Source: Leptolyngbyaceae cyanobacterium JSC-12 (lineage in GTDB: Bacteria; Cyanobacteriota; Cyanobacteriia; Leptolyngbyales; Leptolyngbyaceae). Taken from it: a DNA stretch of 64,000 nucleotides. The stretch lies in the NCBI GenBank assembly GCA_000309945.1, contig CM001633.1, forward strand, positions 2,514,292 through 2,578,291, read 5' to 3'. Below the pieces are notes generated by a model. That model was not told where the DNA came from. It did no database searches and worked only from the letters and a program-made list of their open reading frames with translations. The position numbers were made by a program, and so were the translations under genes. Positions 32,871 to 43,200 of the stretch are shown here, in pieces. Each line of letters begins with the position of its first letter. Positions within the stretch are counted from its first letter, which is position 1.

Positions 32871-33938
32871 ATGCGAATTGCTCAGATTGCCCCTCTTTGG
32901 GAGAGAGTCCCTCCCACAACCTATGGAGGTACTGAACTGGTTGTTAGTTTGTTAACTGAGGAACTAGTTCGAAGAGGACATGAAGTCACTCTGTTTGCGT
33001 CGGGCGATTCGATTACCAACGCAACTTTAGAGGCTGTCCACTCTCAGGCACTGCGGTTAGACCCTACGGTTAAAGAAGCCAGCATCTACGAAATGTTGCA
33101 ACTAAGCCAAGTCTACCAGCGAGCAAATGAGTTTGACATTATTCACTCCCACATGGGATGCGCTGCGTTACCCTATGCCAGCCTGGTAAAAACACCAACC
33201 GTTCATACCCTGCATGGCATTTTTACAAGAGACAATGAAAAAATGTTCATGCATGCTCGTCGTCAACCGTTTATTAGCATCTCCAATTCACAACGGGAAC
33301 CCAGGCTAGGATTGAATTATGCTGCAACGGTTTACAACGGAGTGAACACTGCTGCTTACAAGTTTTATCCAAAGCCCAGTGACCCACCCTATTTAGCATT
33401 CTTAGGTCGGCTTTCGCCCGAAAAAGGTCCCCATTTGGCGATTGAGGTAGCAAAACGCACAGGCTGGACACTTAAAATGGCAGGCAAGATTGACGTAGTT
33501 GATGTGGAGTATTACGAGAAGGAGATCAAACCCCACATTGATGGTGAACAAATCCAATTTTTGGGCGAAGCTAACCACGTTCAAAAGAATTGTTTGATGG
33601 GGAATGCGGTTGCCACCCTGTTCCCCATTACCTGGCGTGAACCGTTTGGACTGGTGATGATTGAGTCAATGGCGTCTGGTACACCTGTCATTGCGATGGA
33701 ATTAGGCTCTACGGGCGAAGTGATTGCACACGGAAAAACTGGTTTCCTGTGCCACAGTGTTGAAGAGTTTATTGATTCTCTCGCTAAAGTCTATACGATT
33801 GATCGCCGCGCTTGCCGCCAGCATGTAGAAGCCAACTTCAGTGCGGAACGCATGACCGATGGCTACGAGGCTATTTATCAAAAAGTGTTGGCAGAACGCT
33901 TTGCTCAAAATGGACATGCCTTGACCAAGGTAATTTAG
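32871..33938 (+). CDS. Glycosyltransferase family 4 (GT-B fold)
   Basis: A 355-residue retaining glycosyltransferase. The start is clear: CAGGAGGAATACC directly precedes ATGCGAATTGC (MRIAQIAPLWERVPPTTYGGTE), although the frame is open to 32715. The C-terminal Rossmann half has the nucleotide-sugar signature EPFGLVMIESMASGTPVIA (E-x7-E type, about residues 260-278), and LGRLSPEKGPHLAIEVA begins the second domain. The NDP-sugar and acceptor are unknown. It stands alone between a possible terminator and the rpmA terminator. Confidence 0.85.
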   Translation: MRIAQIAPLWERVPPTTYGGTELVVSLLTEELVRRGHEVTLFASGDSITNATLEAVHSQALRLDPTVKEASIYEMLQLSQVYQRANEFDIIHSHMGCAALPYASLVKTPTVHTLHGIFTRDNEKMFMHARRQPFISISNSQREPRLGLNYAATVYNGVNTAAYKFYPKPSDPPYLAFLGRLSPEKGPHLAIEVAKRTGWTLKMAGKIDVVDVEYYEKEIKPHIDGEQIQFLGEANHVQKNCLMGNAVATLFPITWREPFGLVMIESMASGTPVIAMELGSTGEVIAHGKTGFLCHSVEEFIDSLAKVYTIDRRACRQHVEANFSAERMTDGYEAIYQKVLAERFAQNGHALTKVI

Positions 33939-34029
33939 TAAGCAGCGATTCACTGAGGCTTGCGCAAGATCGATTTTGTGCTGCTCTGACCTCGGTATAC
34001 CCGGAAACTGCAGTTAGAAAAATTGATAC

Positions 34030-34066
34030 AAAAAGCGGTGAACAATGATTCTGCCCACCGCTTTTT
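34030..34066. terminator. Bidirectional terminator between GT4 and rpmA
   Basis: A perfect 11-bp stem AAAAAGCGGTG (34030-34040) / CACCGCTTTTT (34056-34066) with a 15-base loop. A-rich on one side and T-rich on the other, it can stop both the GT4 transcript and the convergent rplU-rpmA transcript. Additional short repeats of ATTGATCAAATCAATG follow at 34096-34112. Confidence 0.85.
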
Positions 34067-34126
34067 CATATCTTGAAATTCATTGATTTGAAACTCATTG
34101 ATCAAATCAATGATCAAAACCAGGGT

Positions 34127-34399
34127 TTAAGCTTCCGCCTGTTCTGAAACAGGGTACACACTGACCTTCTTACGGCTTTTACCCAGACGTTCAAAAGTGA
34201 CAACTCCCGAAATCAGAGCAAACAAGGTGTCATCATTCCCCCGTCCAACGTTATTGCCAGGATGAAATTTGGTGCCGCGTTGACGTACCAAAATATTGCC
34301 AGCCTTGACAATTTGACCACCATAGCGCTTGACGCCCAGACGTTGGGCATTCGAATCGCGTCCGTTTCGTGTACTACCCGTACCTTTCTTATGAGCCAT
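34127..34399 (-). CDS. rpmA: Ribosomal protein bL27
   Basis: A 90-residue 50S protein near the peptidyl-transferase centre. Full-length match to the family: [43 protein letters not shown] and [18 protein letters not shown]. The short N-terminal tail begins with MAHKKG, so no cleavable extension of the Firmicutes kind is present. It follows rplU by 86 bp as usual. Confidence 0.97.
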   Translation of the reverse strand: MAHKKGTGSTRNGRDSNAQRLGVKRYGGQIVKAGNILVRQRGTKFHPGNNVGRGNDDTLFALISGVVTFERLGKSRKKVSVYPVSEQAEA

Positions 34400-34485
34400 T
34401 GGAGTTCTAACCTATTTCTACATCTAGAGGACTGTTGAAGAACTGCACAATTGACAGTGCAAAGACTTTCGGCTGGAAAATGCTA

Positions 34486-34887
34486 CTACTCAGTATCGGT
34501 TTCAGATGTTTCAGGTTCAACGTCTGCCGGAGATGCTGTTGCGGTCTGAGCGGTTGCATGCTTTTTATTGGAACCACCTATACTGATGGCATCGATCATG
34601 ATACGAGATAACTCTTGGCGGTGTCCTTGCTTTTTACGAGTTTTCTTCTTGGGGCGCATCTTATAAACAATGATTTTGCGACCCCGTAAATGGCTCATGA
34701 CGGTTGCTTCTACGATCGCACCCGGTACAAGGGGCTGCCCAATATGAATGCCGTCGTCATCCTGGACAAACAAGACCTTATCAATATTGATCTTCGTGTC
34801 TTCTTCAACTGCAAGACGTTCTACATCGTAGAACCGACCGGGTTCTACCCGTAGCTGTTTACCACCTGTTTCAATAATTGCGTACAT
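34486..34887 (-). CDS. rplU: Ribosomal protein bL21
   Basis: A 133-residue 50S protein that binds 23S rRNA near L20. The core ([20 protein letters not shown] to [20 protein letters not shown]) is about 105 residues; a C-terminal extension of about 28 residues rich in Ala, Thr and Glu ([16 protein letters not shown]) is not part of the standard fold and is probably disordered. Upstream gene of the rplU-rpmA operon, divergent from the permease gene. Confidence 0.96.
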   Translation of the reverse strand: MYAIIETGGKQLRVEPGRFYDVERLAVEEDTKINIDKVLFVQDDDGIHIGQPLVPGAIVEATVMSHLRGRKIIVYKMRPKKKTRKKQGHRQELSRIMIDAISIGGSNKKHATAQTATASPADVEPETSETDTE

Positions 34888-35130
34888 CTTTTTCCTCGTT
34901 TGTGCCGTACAGGTAGCTAGAAGCGTTGATCTTGACTAGCTTTGTTTAACGTGACCTGATCCGAGCTAAATAAGCAACAGTCTACTATTATGGCTCAATG
35001 AGGCAGATATGGTCAAACCTTCTATCACAAACTCATTCATCTCAGCGGCATCGATGTTCAAGTATCAAATGCTTGACGCGATCGCGGTGGATTTTTCATG
35101 ATGAACTCCTGAAATAACACGAAAGCCCTT

Positions 35131-36456
35131 ATGACAACTGATACAGAAACAGAATCGCTGAAGCGAGTATTCGGTTTGACAACCCTGGTGATTTACGGAG
35201 TTGGAGATATTTTGGGGGCAGGCATTTATGCCGTCGTTGGCAAAATTTCTGGGCTTTCTGGCTCAATGGTATGGGCATCGTTTTTGGTTGCCATGCTGGT
35301 TGCCGCCTTGACCGCCTTGAGCTACGCCGAGTTGGGCAGTCGTTTTCCGAAAAGTGGCGGTGTCGCCTATTTCATTCATGAAGCTTTTCGCACAAATTGG
35401 TTGTCTATGTTAGTTGGCTGGTTGATGTTTTGCACCTGTCTGGTGTCAATGGCGACGCTATCAATCGCTTTTTCTGGCTACCTCAATGCGTTTATTCCGG
35501 CGCTGCCAACCTGGGCTATCGTCCTGGCATTGTTTGCTGGACTCACATTTGTTAACTTTCGAGGTATGGAAGAGTCATCAGCCCTCAATATCTTTTGCAC
35601 CACGCTGGAAGTATCTGGTCTGATGATTGTCATTCTAGTTTCTGCATTGTATTTGATGGGGGGGAATAGCGCACCCGCTGCAGATACTCTAGTCGCTAAC
35701 AAGAATCTGGTTGGGTGGACAGCGATTTTGCAAGGTGCAGCACTGGCTTTTTATGCCTTTATTGGGTTTGAGGATGTCGTCAACGTTGCTGAGGAAGTCA
35801 AAAATCCAGAAAGAAATGTTCCCAGAGCAATTCTCATAGCGTTGGGCATTGCTGGGGTGATTTACATTCTGGTTTCCTGGCTAGCTACTCAGGTGCTTAG
35901 CCCAGCGGAACTTGGCGCTTCGGGTGCACCCTTGTTAGATGTGGTGCGTCGGGCGCAACCCAATTTCCCAGAGATTATCTTTACAGCGATCGCGTTGTTT
36001 GCTGTGCTGAATACGGCATTGCTCAATTTTGTGACGGCATCTCGCCTGCTGTATGGTATGTCTCGCGAAGGCTTGCTGCCCCCCTGGTTAAGCAAACTCC
36101 ATGCAAAACGCCGTACACCTTACCGCACGTTTATGGTGATTGTGCCTATTGTAATTGTGCTGGCACTCTCCGGCACGCTGCAATTTCTGGCAGGGACAAC
36201 AGCGACGCTGATTATGGCAATGTTCTGTTTAGTGAATGTGTCACTATTGATTATTAAACGCCGCGAACCCCGCAATGAAGGGTTTGAAATTCCCTGGCTG
36301 GTGCCTGTGCTGGCATTAATGTCGAATTTAATTTTGATCGCCTTCGCCTCGCAAGCTAGTCATATCCTGGCGTTGGTGTTTGTGGTGATTGGGCTGATTT
36401 TAATTGGAATTCATCGAGCCATTGAAGGTCGGATGCGATCGCCGTCGCAGGGGTAA
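35131..36456 (+). CDS. APC family amino-acid permease
   Basis: A 441-residue integral membrane protein with about 12 helices. The helix-1 motif VIYGVGDILGAGIYAVVGK (about residues 17-35) contains the G-x-G-I/A loop that binds the substrate in APC transporters; LVAALTALSYAELGSRFPKSGG is the conserved loop 2-3 region, and AFYAFIGFEDVVNVAEEVKNPERNVPRAI is helix 6 and its exit. The substrate, probably an amino acid or amine, is not set by the sequence. Its stop is 9 bp before the next gene, suggesting an operon with the FAD oxidoreductase and GT2 genes. Confidence 0.88.
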   Translation: MTTDTETESLKRVFGLTTLVIYGVGDILGAGIYAVVGKISGLSGSMVWASFLVAMLVAALTALSYAELGSRFPKSGGVAYFIHEAFRTNWLSMLVGWLMFCTCLVSMATLSIAFSGYLNAFIPALPTWAIVLALFAGLTFVNFRGMEESSALNIFCTTLEVSGLMIVILVSALYLMGGNSAPAADTLVANKNLVGWTAILQGAALAFYAFIGFEDVVNVAEEVKNPERNVPRAILIALGIAGVIYILVSWLATQVLSPAELGASGAPLLDVVRRAQPNFPEIIFTAIALFAVLNTALLNFVTASRLLYGMSREGLLPPWLSKLHAKRRTPYRTFMVIVPIVIVLALSGTLQFLAGTTATLIMAMFCLVNVSLLIIKRREPRNEGFEIPWLVPVLALMSNLILIAFASQASHILALVFVVIGLILIGIHRAIEGRMRSPSQG

Positions 36457-36465
36457 CGTTGTCTC

Positions 36466-37572
36466 ATGCCAAGGACTTACACGATCGCGGTTATCGGGGG
36501 CGGGTTTTATGGTTGTAGCGTTGCCATTCACTTAGCCCAACAGGGAGCTGATGTTGTTTTGTTTGAGCGATTGCCAGATTTGCTTACCCGTGCGTCTTAT
36601 CATAATCAGGCACGACTGCACAATGGTTACCATTATCCTCGCAGTTTTACAACGGCCTATCGCAGTCGGTTAAATTTCCAGCGCTTTTTGCAGGAGTTTC
36701 GTCCAGCAATTGCAACGGAATTTATCAAGCTTTATGCGATCGCACGGGTGGGGTCTAAAGTGAGTCCCCGTCAGTTTGAGACATTTTGTCAGACTATCGA
36801 AGCCCCCCTGCGTCCGGCGCGATCTGGCTTTGTGGAGTTGTTCTCTCCTCGCCTCATCAGCAGTGTGTATGAAACTCAGGAATATGCCTTTGATGCAGCA
36901 GTGTTGCGGCGACTCTTGCGAGAACGATTAGCCCAGGCTGGAGTCAGCTTGAAATTAGCAACCCCGGTTATTGCAGTCGAACCAAACCATTTGAACCAGG
37001 TAATTGTTATCGAGGCTACGGGGAAGGGGCTTGAGGTTGATTATGTATTTAACTGCACCTACTCTGGACTCAATGCGATTGCAGGGATTACCCCCAGTCG
37101 GTTACGACTCAAGCATGAAATTGCCGAAATAGCCCTGGTACAGTTACCTGACGAGCTACGAGATGTATCGGTTACTGTGATGGATGGACCCTTTTTCTCC
37201 TTCATGCCCTTTCCTGATCGGGGCTTATCCACCTTCTCCCACGTCCGTTACACACCCCAATCTACCTGGACTGAAGCCGTAGATGATTATCTCAACCCTT
37301 ACCAGGCATTCGATAGTTTCGAAAGACGTTCTCATTTTGCCTTTATGGTGCGCGATGCCCAGCGGTATATGCCTTGTCTGGCGCATATGGTTTATCAAGA
37401 TTCGTTATTTGAGGTAAAAACCGTCTTGATGAAAAATGAAGGCGATGATGGACGCCCCATTTTGTTTGAAGTTGATCCCGTTCAACCTCGCATCATCTCT
37501 ATGCTAGGGTCTAAAATTGACAACATTTATGACGCTCTGGAAGCGGTTGATCAATACCTGCGTGCTGTGTGA
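36466..37572 (+). CDS. FAD-dependent oxidoreductase (DAO family)
   Basis: A 368-residue flavoprotein with the dinucleotide-binding motif IAVIGGGFYGCSVAIHLAQQG (G11-G16) at the N-terminus. A characteristic stretch ASYHNQARLHNGYHYPRSFTTAYRS follows. The fold is that of D-amino-acid oxidase and glycerol-3-phosphate dehydrogenase. Similar proteins often sit in polysaccharide gene clusters; here it lies between a permease and a GT2 gene with 9- and 12-bp gaps. The substrate is unknown. Confidence 0.8.
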   Translation: MPRTYTIAVIGGGFYGCSVAIHLAQQGADVVLFERLPDLLTRASYHNQARLHNGYHYPRSFTTAYRSRLNFQRFLQEFRPAIATEFIKLYAIARVGSKVSPRQFETFCQTIEAPLRPARSGFVELFSPRLISSVYETQEYAFDAAVLRRLLRERLAQAGVSLKLATPVIAVEPNHLNQVIVIEATGKGLEVDYVFNCTYSGLNAIAGITPSRLRLKHEIAEIALVQLPDELRDVSVTVMDGPFFSFMPFPDRGLSTFSHVRYTPQSTWTEAVDDYLNPYQAFDSFERRSHFAFMVRDAQRYMPCLAHMVYQDSLFEVKTVLMKNEGDDGRPILFEVDPVQPRIISMLGSKIDNIYDALEAVDQYLRAV

Positions 37573-37584
37573 GGAAATGGCTTA

Positions 37585-38583
37585 ATGAGTTTTGTGAACC
37601 AACGAGCAGATGTGTTGGTTTCGGTTGTTTCGCCCATTAGAAATGCCGAAAGCTGGATTGCCACGTACTTGCAAGAGGTATCAGCGTTGCTGGCAAACGA
37701 CTACAAAGATTATGAGATTGTCTTGGTGGACAATGCTTCGACGGATGGCACCGTGGAAGTGGTGGAGCGTTTGCAGCAAGAACTGCGCAATATTCAGCTC
37801 TATTCTCTGGCACGCCCTATTCCCCATGAAAGCGCGTTTGTCGTGGGTCTGGAGCAGGCGATCGGGGATGTGGTAGTTACGCTGGATGCAGCCTACGACC
37901 CAGTTGACCCAATTCCAGAAATGGTTCTCCTCAGCTATAGTAGTGTGGATATTGTGTACGGGTTGCGTAGCGATCGCTTGCAACAATCTTTTAGCCTTTA
38001 CAATGGGCTGAGCCGCATTTTCTTTCAGCTCTACCGCCTGGTGACAAAAGAAAACTTGCCGATCGCTGTTTCCACGCTGCGGCTCTACACTCGACGAGCA
38101 ATTAATTCATTTTTAGACAATAGCGATCGCTACAGTTTGTTCCCTGTAATTGGTGCTTTTTCTGGTCTACGTTATCGCACCTTTAGTTATGCACGATTGA
38201 ACCGCACCGGGCAACCAATTAATCAAAGCTATTCTGCTGCCATTTCCCGCGCACTTCGGCTGTTTTTTCTATCGTCCCACTATCCATTGCGCTTGTTGAC
38301 ATTCACGGCGTTAGCCGGAGCATCTCTGAACGTGCTTTACAGTATTTATGTGGTGCTGGTAAATGTTTTTAAGTCAAAGGTTGCAGAGGGATGGACCACA
38401 CTCTCTTTGCAAAATTCAGTTATGTTTTTCATCCTGTTCATGATTCTGGCAGTGTTATCTGAATATATCGCCCGGTTGGTAATTACAAACCAGAATCGCC
38501 CCTTTTATTTAGTCACGCGAGAAAGCCGTAGCCTGGTATTACTACGCAAGCACGATATTAATGTGACACGACCAAAAGATTAG
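37585..38583 (+). CDS. Family 2 glycosyltransferase with C-terminal membrane helices
   Basis: A 332-residue GT-A glycosyltransferase. VLVSVVSPIRNAESWIATYL opens the nucleotide-binding domain, VDNASTDG (about 48-55) is a typical GT2 motif, and the DXD-like site is in TLDAAYDP (D101 region). Two C-terminal helices (about 233-255 and 273-300) anchor it in the membrane, as in DPM1/GtrB-type enzymes that load sugars on polyprenyl phosphate. The stop TAG abuts the stop of the convergent DUF2142 gene: TAGCTA, zero gap. Confidence 0.85.
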   Translation: MSFVNQRADVLVSVVSPIRNAESWIATYLQEVSALLANDYKDYEIVLVDNASTDGTVEVVERLQQELRNIQLYSLARPIPHESAFVVGLEQAIGDVVVTLDAAYDPVDPIPEMVLLSYSSVDIVYGLRSDRLQQSFSLYNGLSRIFFQLYRLVTKENLPIAVSTLRLYTRRAINSFLDNSDRYSLFPVIGAFSGLRYRTFSYARLNRTGQPINQSYSAAISRALRLFFLSSHYPLRLLTFTALAGASLNVLYSIYVVLVNVFKSKVAEGWTTLSLQNSVMFFILFMILAVLSEYIARLVITNQNRPFYLVTRESRSLVLLRKHDINVTRPKD

Positions 38584-39999
38584 CTAATAATACCGATCTA
38601 AGATGGCGATGAGGCTGGCAGTTAGAGCAAAAATCGAGTAGTAAATCAGCAGCGATCGCAAACCTTTTTCAGATACTCGACACGACCAGCGTTGATTGTA
38701 AAACAGGAAGAAAAATAAGGGGGAAATTGGGATTAAATATCGCCCCTGTACGGCATCAATCACAGAAGCTCCTACCGGCATCCAGATCAGATATTGAGAA
38801 AGGTAGATAAGAAACACGGTGATCATAAAGATCCCAAAGATTTTCCATTTATTACCTGGAGAAATCACAAAGTTTGGCTGTTGGCTAATTAGCGCAACCA
38901 GCACTAAAACGTGAGGATAGGTAACAAGAACCAGAGTCGGTAGCTTTGTATCTAGCCAGCCAAGTAATCCAATAAAAGACTCTAGAATTGGTCCCGAAAC
39001 CTGAATGCTATTCCAAGCAGTACTAAACAGGGTAAAAGGATTTTGCAGGATATATTGCATTTGCCGTTCCACAGATGCATCCACCATTGGATTCAGTGGA
39101 ATTCCAACATTGTTTTTGATGATATTGCTCCAAACTGCCCACGCAATAGTTGTAAACAATGCAATCAGGGTGCAAGAGAGCCAATACCGTTTGCGACTTT
39201 CAAACTTTTCCTGCGGAATCAAAAAACAGAGAAACGGAATGAGAAAGTAAACCTGCTTAGAAAGCGAAAGCACCACACCCAATGCTGCCATAATCGCCAC
39301 GTCGCGGTTGGAAACTTTCTCGACTTTAGGATTGCATACATCATTCATAATGATGGCAATCAATAGGAAGGCAACACTATTCAACAATGCATCGGCAGAG
39401 AGAGAGGCTCGTTGATTTAATGCCATTGGAGTCAATGCTAACAGAAAAAAGATCCATTTAAATCCAGGAATAATTTTGATAGAAAAATAGACGATTAGAG
39501 TTGTAATAATTAGATTCGTGAATCGTCCTAAATACATCAGAAATACTGGTGGAAGATTCAAGAGTTTCCCAATAGTAATACCAATACTTTGAGGAATGTA
39601 TGGAATAGGACTGTAAGCAGATGACATGAACCAGGCATAGGTTGTTTTCTCTCGATTTAGAGGCAGATTTAGGGTATCTGTAAACTGTTTAATTTCAACC
39701 TTTGCTTTGGGATTAAACGGTACCCGCGCAGACCAAATGTTTACTGTATCAACCAGGCTTTGAGGAACCTGTCCTCCTGAAACATTATTTTCTCGTTCTG
39801 CAATGATTCTGCCTTCAGTGACTTGATATCCTCGGTAGAGATGAGCGGGTTCATCCGGTACCTGAAACGGAGGAAGAGCGATTAGAAATAGCAAGCCAAA
39901 CAACAAGCCAAGGGTCAAGAATGCTTTTGCTGGGTTACTAAAAAGCTGCCTCACCGAGAAGGCAGATTGATGTTTTGTAATGGATTCTAGAAAAGCCAT
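38584..39999 (-). CDS. DUF2142 multi-pass membrane protein
   Basis: A 471-residue protein with about a dozen membrane helices. The loop after helix 1, FQVPDEPAHLYRGYQ (about residues 45-59), is the DUF2142 signature and resembles the acidic first loop of GT-C glycosyltransferases. DUF2142 proteins are common in polysaccharide and O-antigen clusters. No experiment fixes their reaction. It is convergent with the GT2 gene. Confidence 0.82.
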   Translation of the reverse strand: MAFLESITKHQSAFSVRQLFSNPAKAFLTLGLLFGLLFLIALPPFQVPDEPAHLYRGYQVTEGRIIAERENNVSGGQVPQSLVDTVNIWSARVPFNPKAKVEIKQFTDTLNLPLNREKTTYAWFMSSAYSPIPYIPQSIGITIGKLLNLPPVFLMYLGRFTNLIITTLIVYFSIKIIPGFKWIFFLLALTPMALNQRASLSADALLNSVAFLLIAIIMNDVCNPKVEKVSNRDVAIMAALGVVLSLSKQVYFLIPFLCFLIPQEKFESRKRYWLSCTLIALFTTIAWAVWSNIIKNNVGIPLNPMVDASVERQMQYILQNPFTLFSTAWNSIQVSGPILESFIGLLGWLDTKLPTLVLVTYPHVLVLVALISQQPNFVISPGNKWKIFGIFMITVFLIYLSQYLIWMPVGASVIDAVQGRYLIPISPLFFFLFYNQRWSCRVSEKGLRSLLIYYSIFALTASLIAILDRYY

Positions 40000-40254
40000 A
40001 TCTTGACGGTTGTTTCGTATTTTTTACTCAACAGACTGTAAGCTTTATAAGGCAACTTAGCACTTGCAAGATGCATACAGGTGAGTCGTAAGCTCTGCCC
40101 AGATGCTCAAAGGTAATCCAGCGATCGCCTCAGTTGAGTGTCATATTACCTTAATGTCTTCTCTTTTTTTGACCCTGAGAAGAACTAAGACCGCACTGTA
40201 GCGCAACCTGCCTGGATTGGACTACGGAAGTGCCTTTGGAGGTGAGGAAAGACA

Positions 40255-43200
40255 ATGAGAGCACAAAAACTGCTGGAAACATTATCATCCCGTCCATTCC
40301 TGGTTTGGGAATATTTGCTGAGTTCTCTGTTACTTGCCTGCGTTGTGGCGAGAGGAGTGGCGATCGCAAGTGATGCATTCTTTCCGCAAAAATATACGCA
40401 GCTCGTTGTAGGCAACCTCGCCTGGGAAGTTGGTTCCAAACACCCAGATTACCTGTTGTTACTCAGCTTTATTCTAAGTTTGTTTTTAATTTACATTGGG
40501 CTGCAATGGTTTGCTGCTTCTATTCAAGGAGTCAATGGAGAAGCAGCGGAAGCTGCCTTTCGGGAGATTTTAATCTATGCCTTATTGCCAGCAGGTGTAT
40601 GGATTGGCAATATTTTTGTAAACAGTAAGCCAACCTTGGAGTTCGTAATTGTTTCTGCGGTTTTAGTATTGCTGGCGATCGCATTTACAGCCGGACTTTT
40701 GCACAAACGTTTTGTGTTTCTTTCCAGCACAGATCACCTTGCTTGCACAGGTAGTAGCCTGCTGACGATTCTGTTAGCGCTACTGGGCGGTAATGCATTG
40801 TTCTTAGCCCTAGCTCGTTTAAACTTGAACTGGCAATTCACAGAAACACAGGTCATTTTGGCATCAGTTAGCACAGTTTTGGTCGTTGGATGTTTACTCA
40901 TTGTTGTCTGGATTTGGCGAAAATCTGGCTTAGAACCTTTACAAAAACAGTTACGATCGCTGCTAGGAATTTCCCAACTATTTTTACCACTTAGTTTTTT
41001 TATTTTGCTGCCAACTCCGTGGGTTAATCATCAACAGAAATTTTATGGCTACTCTATTTCTCCTATTCTATACATTGTTTTAATCAGCTTAGTTTTGCTT
41101 AATTATTTGGATATCATTTGGAGACTCCGAAAACCAACCAGTTATGATATTACTTCTATTTTTTCTATTATTTCCCCACTTTCTCTAATTGCACTCCTCA
41201 TTTATATGAAATCTCCGATTACAGGAGTCAGCTTTATTCCACCGGATGATTATCATTGGGGAGAATTTTTATTGCCCTGGTGGCTGCTCAAACAATTTCA
41301 CTACATTCCATTTCAAGATTATGAACCTGCTCGAGGGTTGATTAATTACGTTCCAGGGTTTTTAGCAGACCTTTTCTTTGATCAAACTGCTGCTTCTTAC
41401 TTGGCTGTTACTGCCAGAGCACCCCAATTTTTACCTTACTTGACGATTGGATTTTTAGTGATTTCTCGTTCAATAGGTGTACTCCCAGCCTTTCTGGCAC
41501 TGGCACTAATTCCAAATCCTAACAACATCTATGAAATTGATTTGATGTTGACAGCAGGGTTATGTATCTTGGTGGGATTTTTCCTGAAACAGAAACCTGT
41601 AAGCTGGCTTGGGATCTGGCTGATATTGTGCATGTCCTTAATTTTATTCGCACCAGGACAGGGTGGGTTGTTTACGATTGCAACATTTCCCCTGGCGGCT
41701 TTTATGCTGTATCAAGCTATTCGTCAGCAACGGCAAAATCTAATCAAAACTGCGATCGCGATCGCAGTTATAGCCATTTTCTTAAGCCTGGTAACTCCTC
41801 TTGATCAAATGATGTTGGGAGCGGTGCGCTATGGAGTAGAACAATCTGCTCTTAATTCTGTTGCTTATGGTGCTGAATGGTTCAAAAGTGTTGGTAGTAA
41901 CACGTTCCTTACCTATCCTCTATGGGAGTTTCTCCGGACTTCTTGGATTGTTATCAGTGCATTGATTGGCTTTTTAGTTTATCAAACAATAATTTATCGC
42001 AAAGTTGCTGAACGTCAGCGTTTTCTCATCTTTGCCATTCCATTGTTCCTGATCACAATTTTGATCATTCCACGTGCTGCTGGACGCATTGACTCGGGCA
42101 CCTTCTCTCGATTAGGCTTAACCAGTGTTTGGACAATGTGTTTGGTTTTACCGATCATTCTACTGTCATGTTTTGGGCAACGAGCAAAAGCATTAATTTT
42201 AATTGTCTTCGCCATTCTTGGCAGCTTATTAACTTCTGGCATGGAAGAAACATTACCCAGTTTAGAACGGTTAGTTCAGCATCCAGTTCAGGCAATCAAT
42301 GTTACAGGGATGAATTTTATTGATGGTAAGCAGGTCGGGCTGCCAACTCTAGATAACGCCATTCTAGATCCTGAACATTTGCAGCGCTTACAACGAATGA
42401 AAGCGATTCTTAGTACGTTGCTTAAGCCAGAAGAAACCTATCTTGACCTTACTAATAAAAATGCGCGATATTTTCATTTGAACTATGCCCCTCCTATGCC
42501 AGCCGCCGCTTACAATTTAGTTCATATAAATCAGCAACGACGAACTATTCAAAGGGTAGAAAGTCATTCAGTACCTATCGCAGTTGCATTAGCCGATCTG
42601 ATTTATCTGGACTATTATTCACTGGCATTACGGACTCATTTGCTATATCGGTATGTAGCTGAAAATTACATCCCGTTCAAAGTTGATGAATTTATTTTCA
42701 TGATTCGACCTGAATACCGCGATCGCCTGAATCAACTGACTGCTTCTCAACGTTCTGAGAGTGGATTTTCATCTGGTGTATTGATTGGTGATACTGAAGC
42801 TCTGCGTCTGAATCTTCTGGATCGTGCATTCCGGGTTGCAAATTTTGAAGGGATTCCCAGTTCTTGGGGGCGATCACTTAACTCGTTGCCTGTGCGAAAA
42901 ATTAGTGATATTCCATTCAACCCCACCTTACAAAGTATCGAGCATTTGGGCGGCGATCGCTATAAAGTGACAGGCACCAACCCAACAATCACCCTTGATC
43001 TTTCTTCACTCAAAGTGAACGGTCGTGATTCTGGATTGTTAGCATTTGATTTTGCCTGTAAGAAACGCTCAAAAGGTAAATTAGCAATTCGTTGGGAGAG
43101 TGTTTCTACTCCACCTGACCCAGATGCTATCGTGCGGCTTACTCCTCGAAACGGTAAACAAATCGTGCCGCTGGATGCTGCCCCTCGATGGCTGTTGGCA

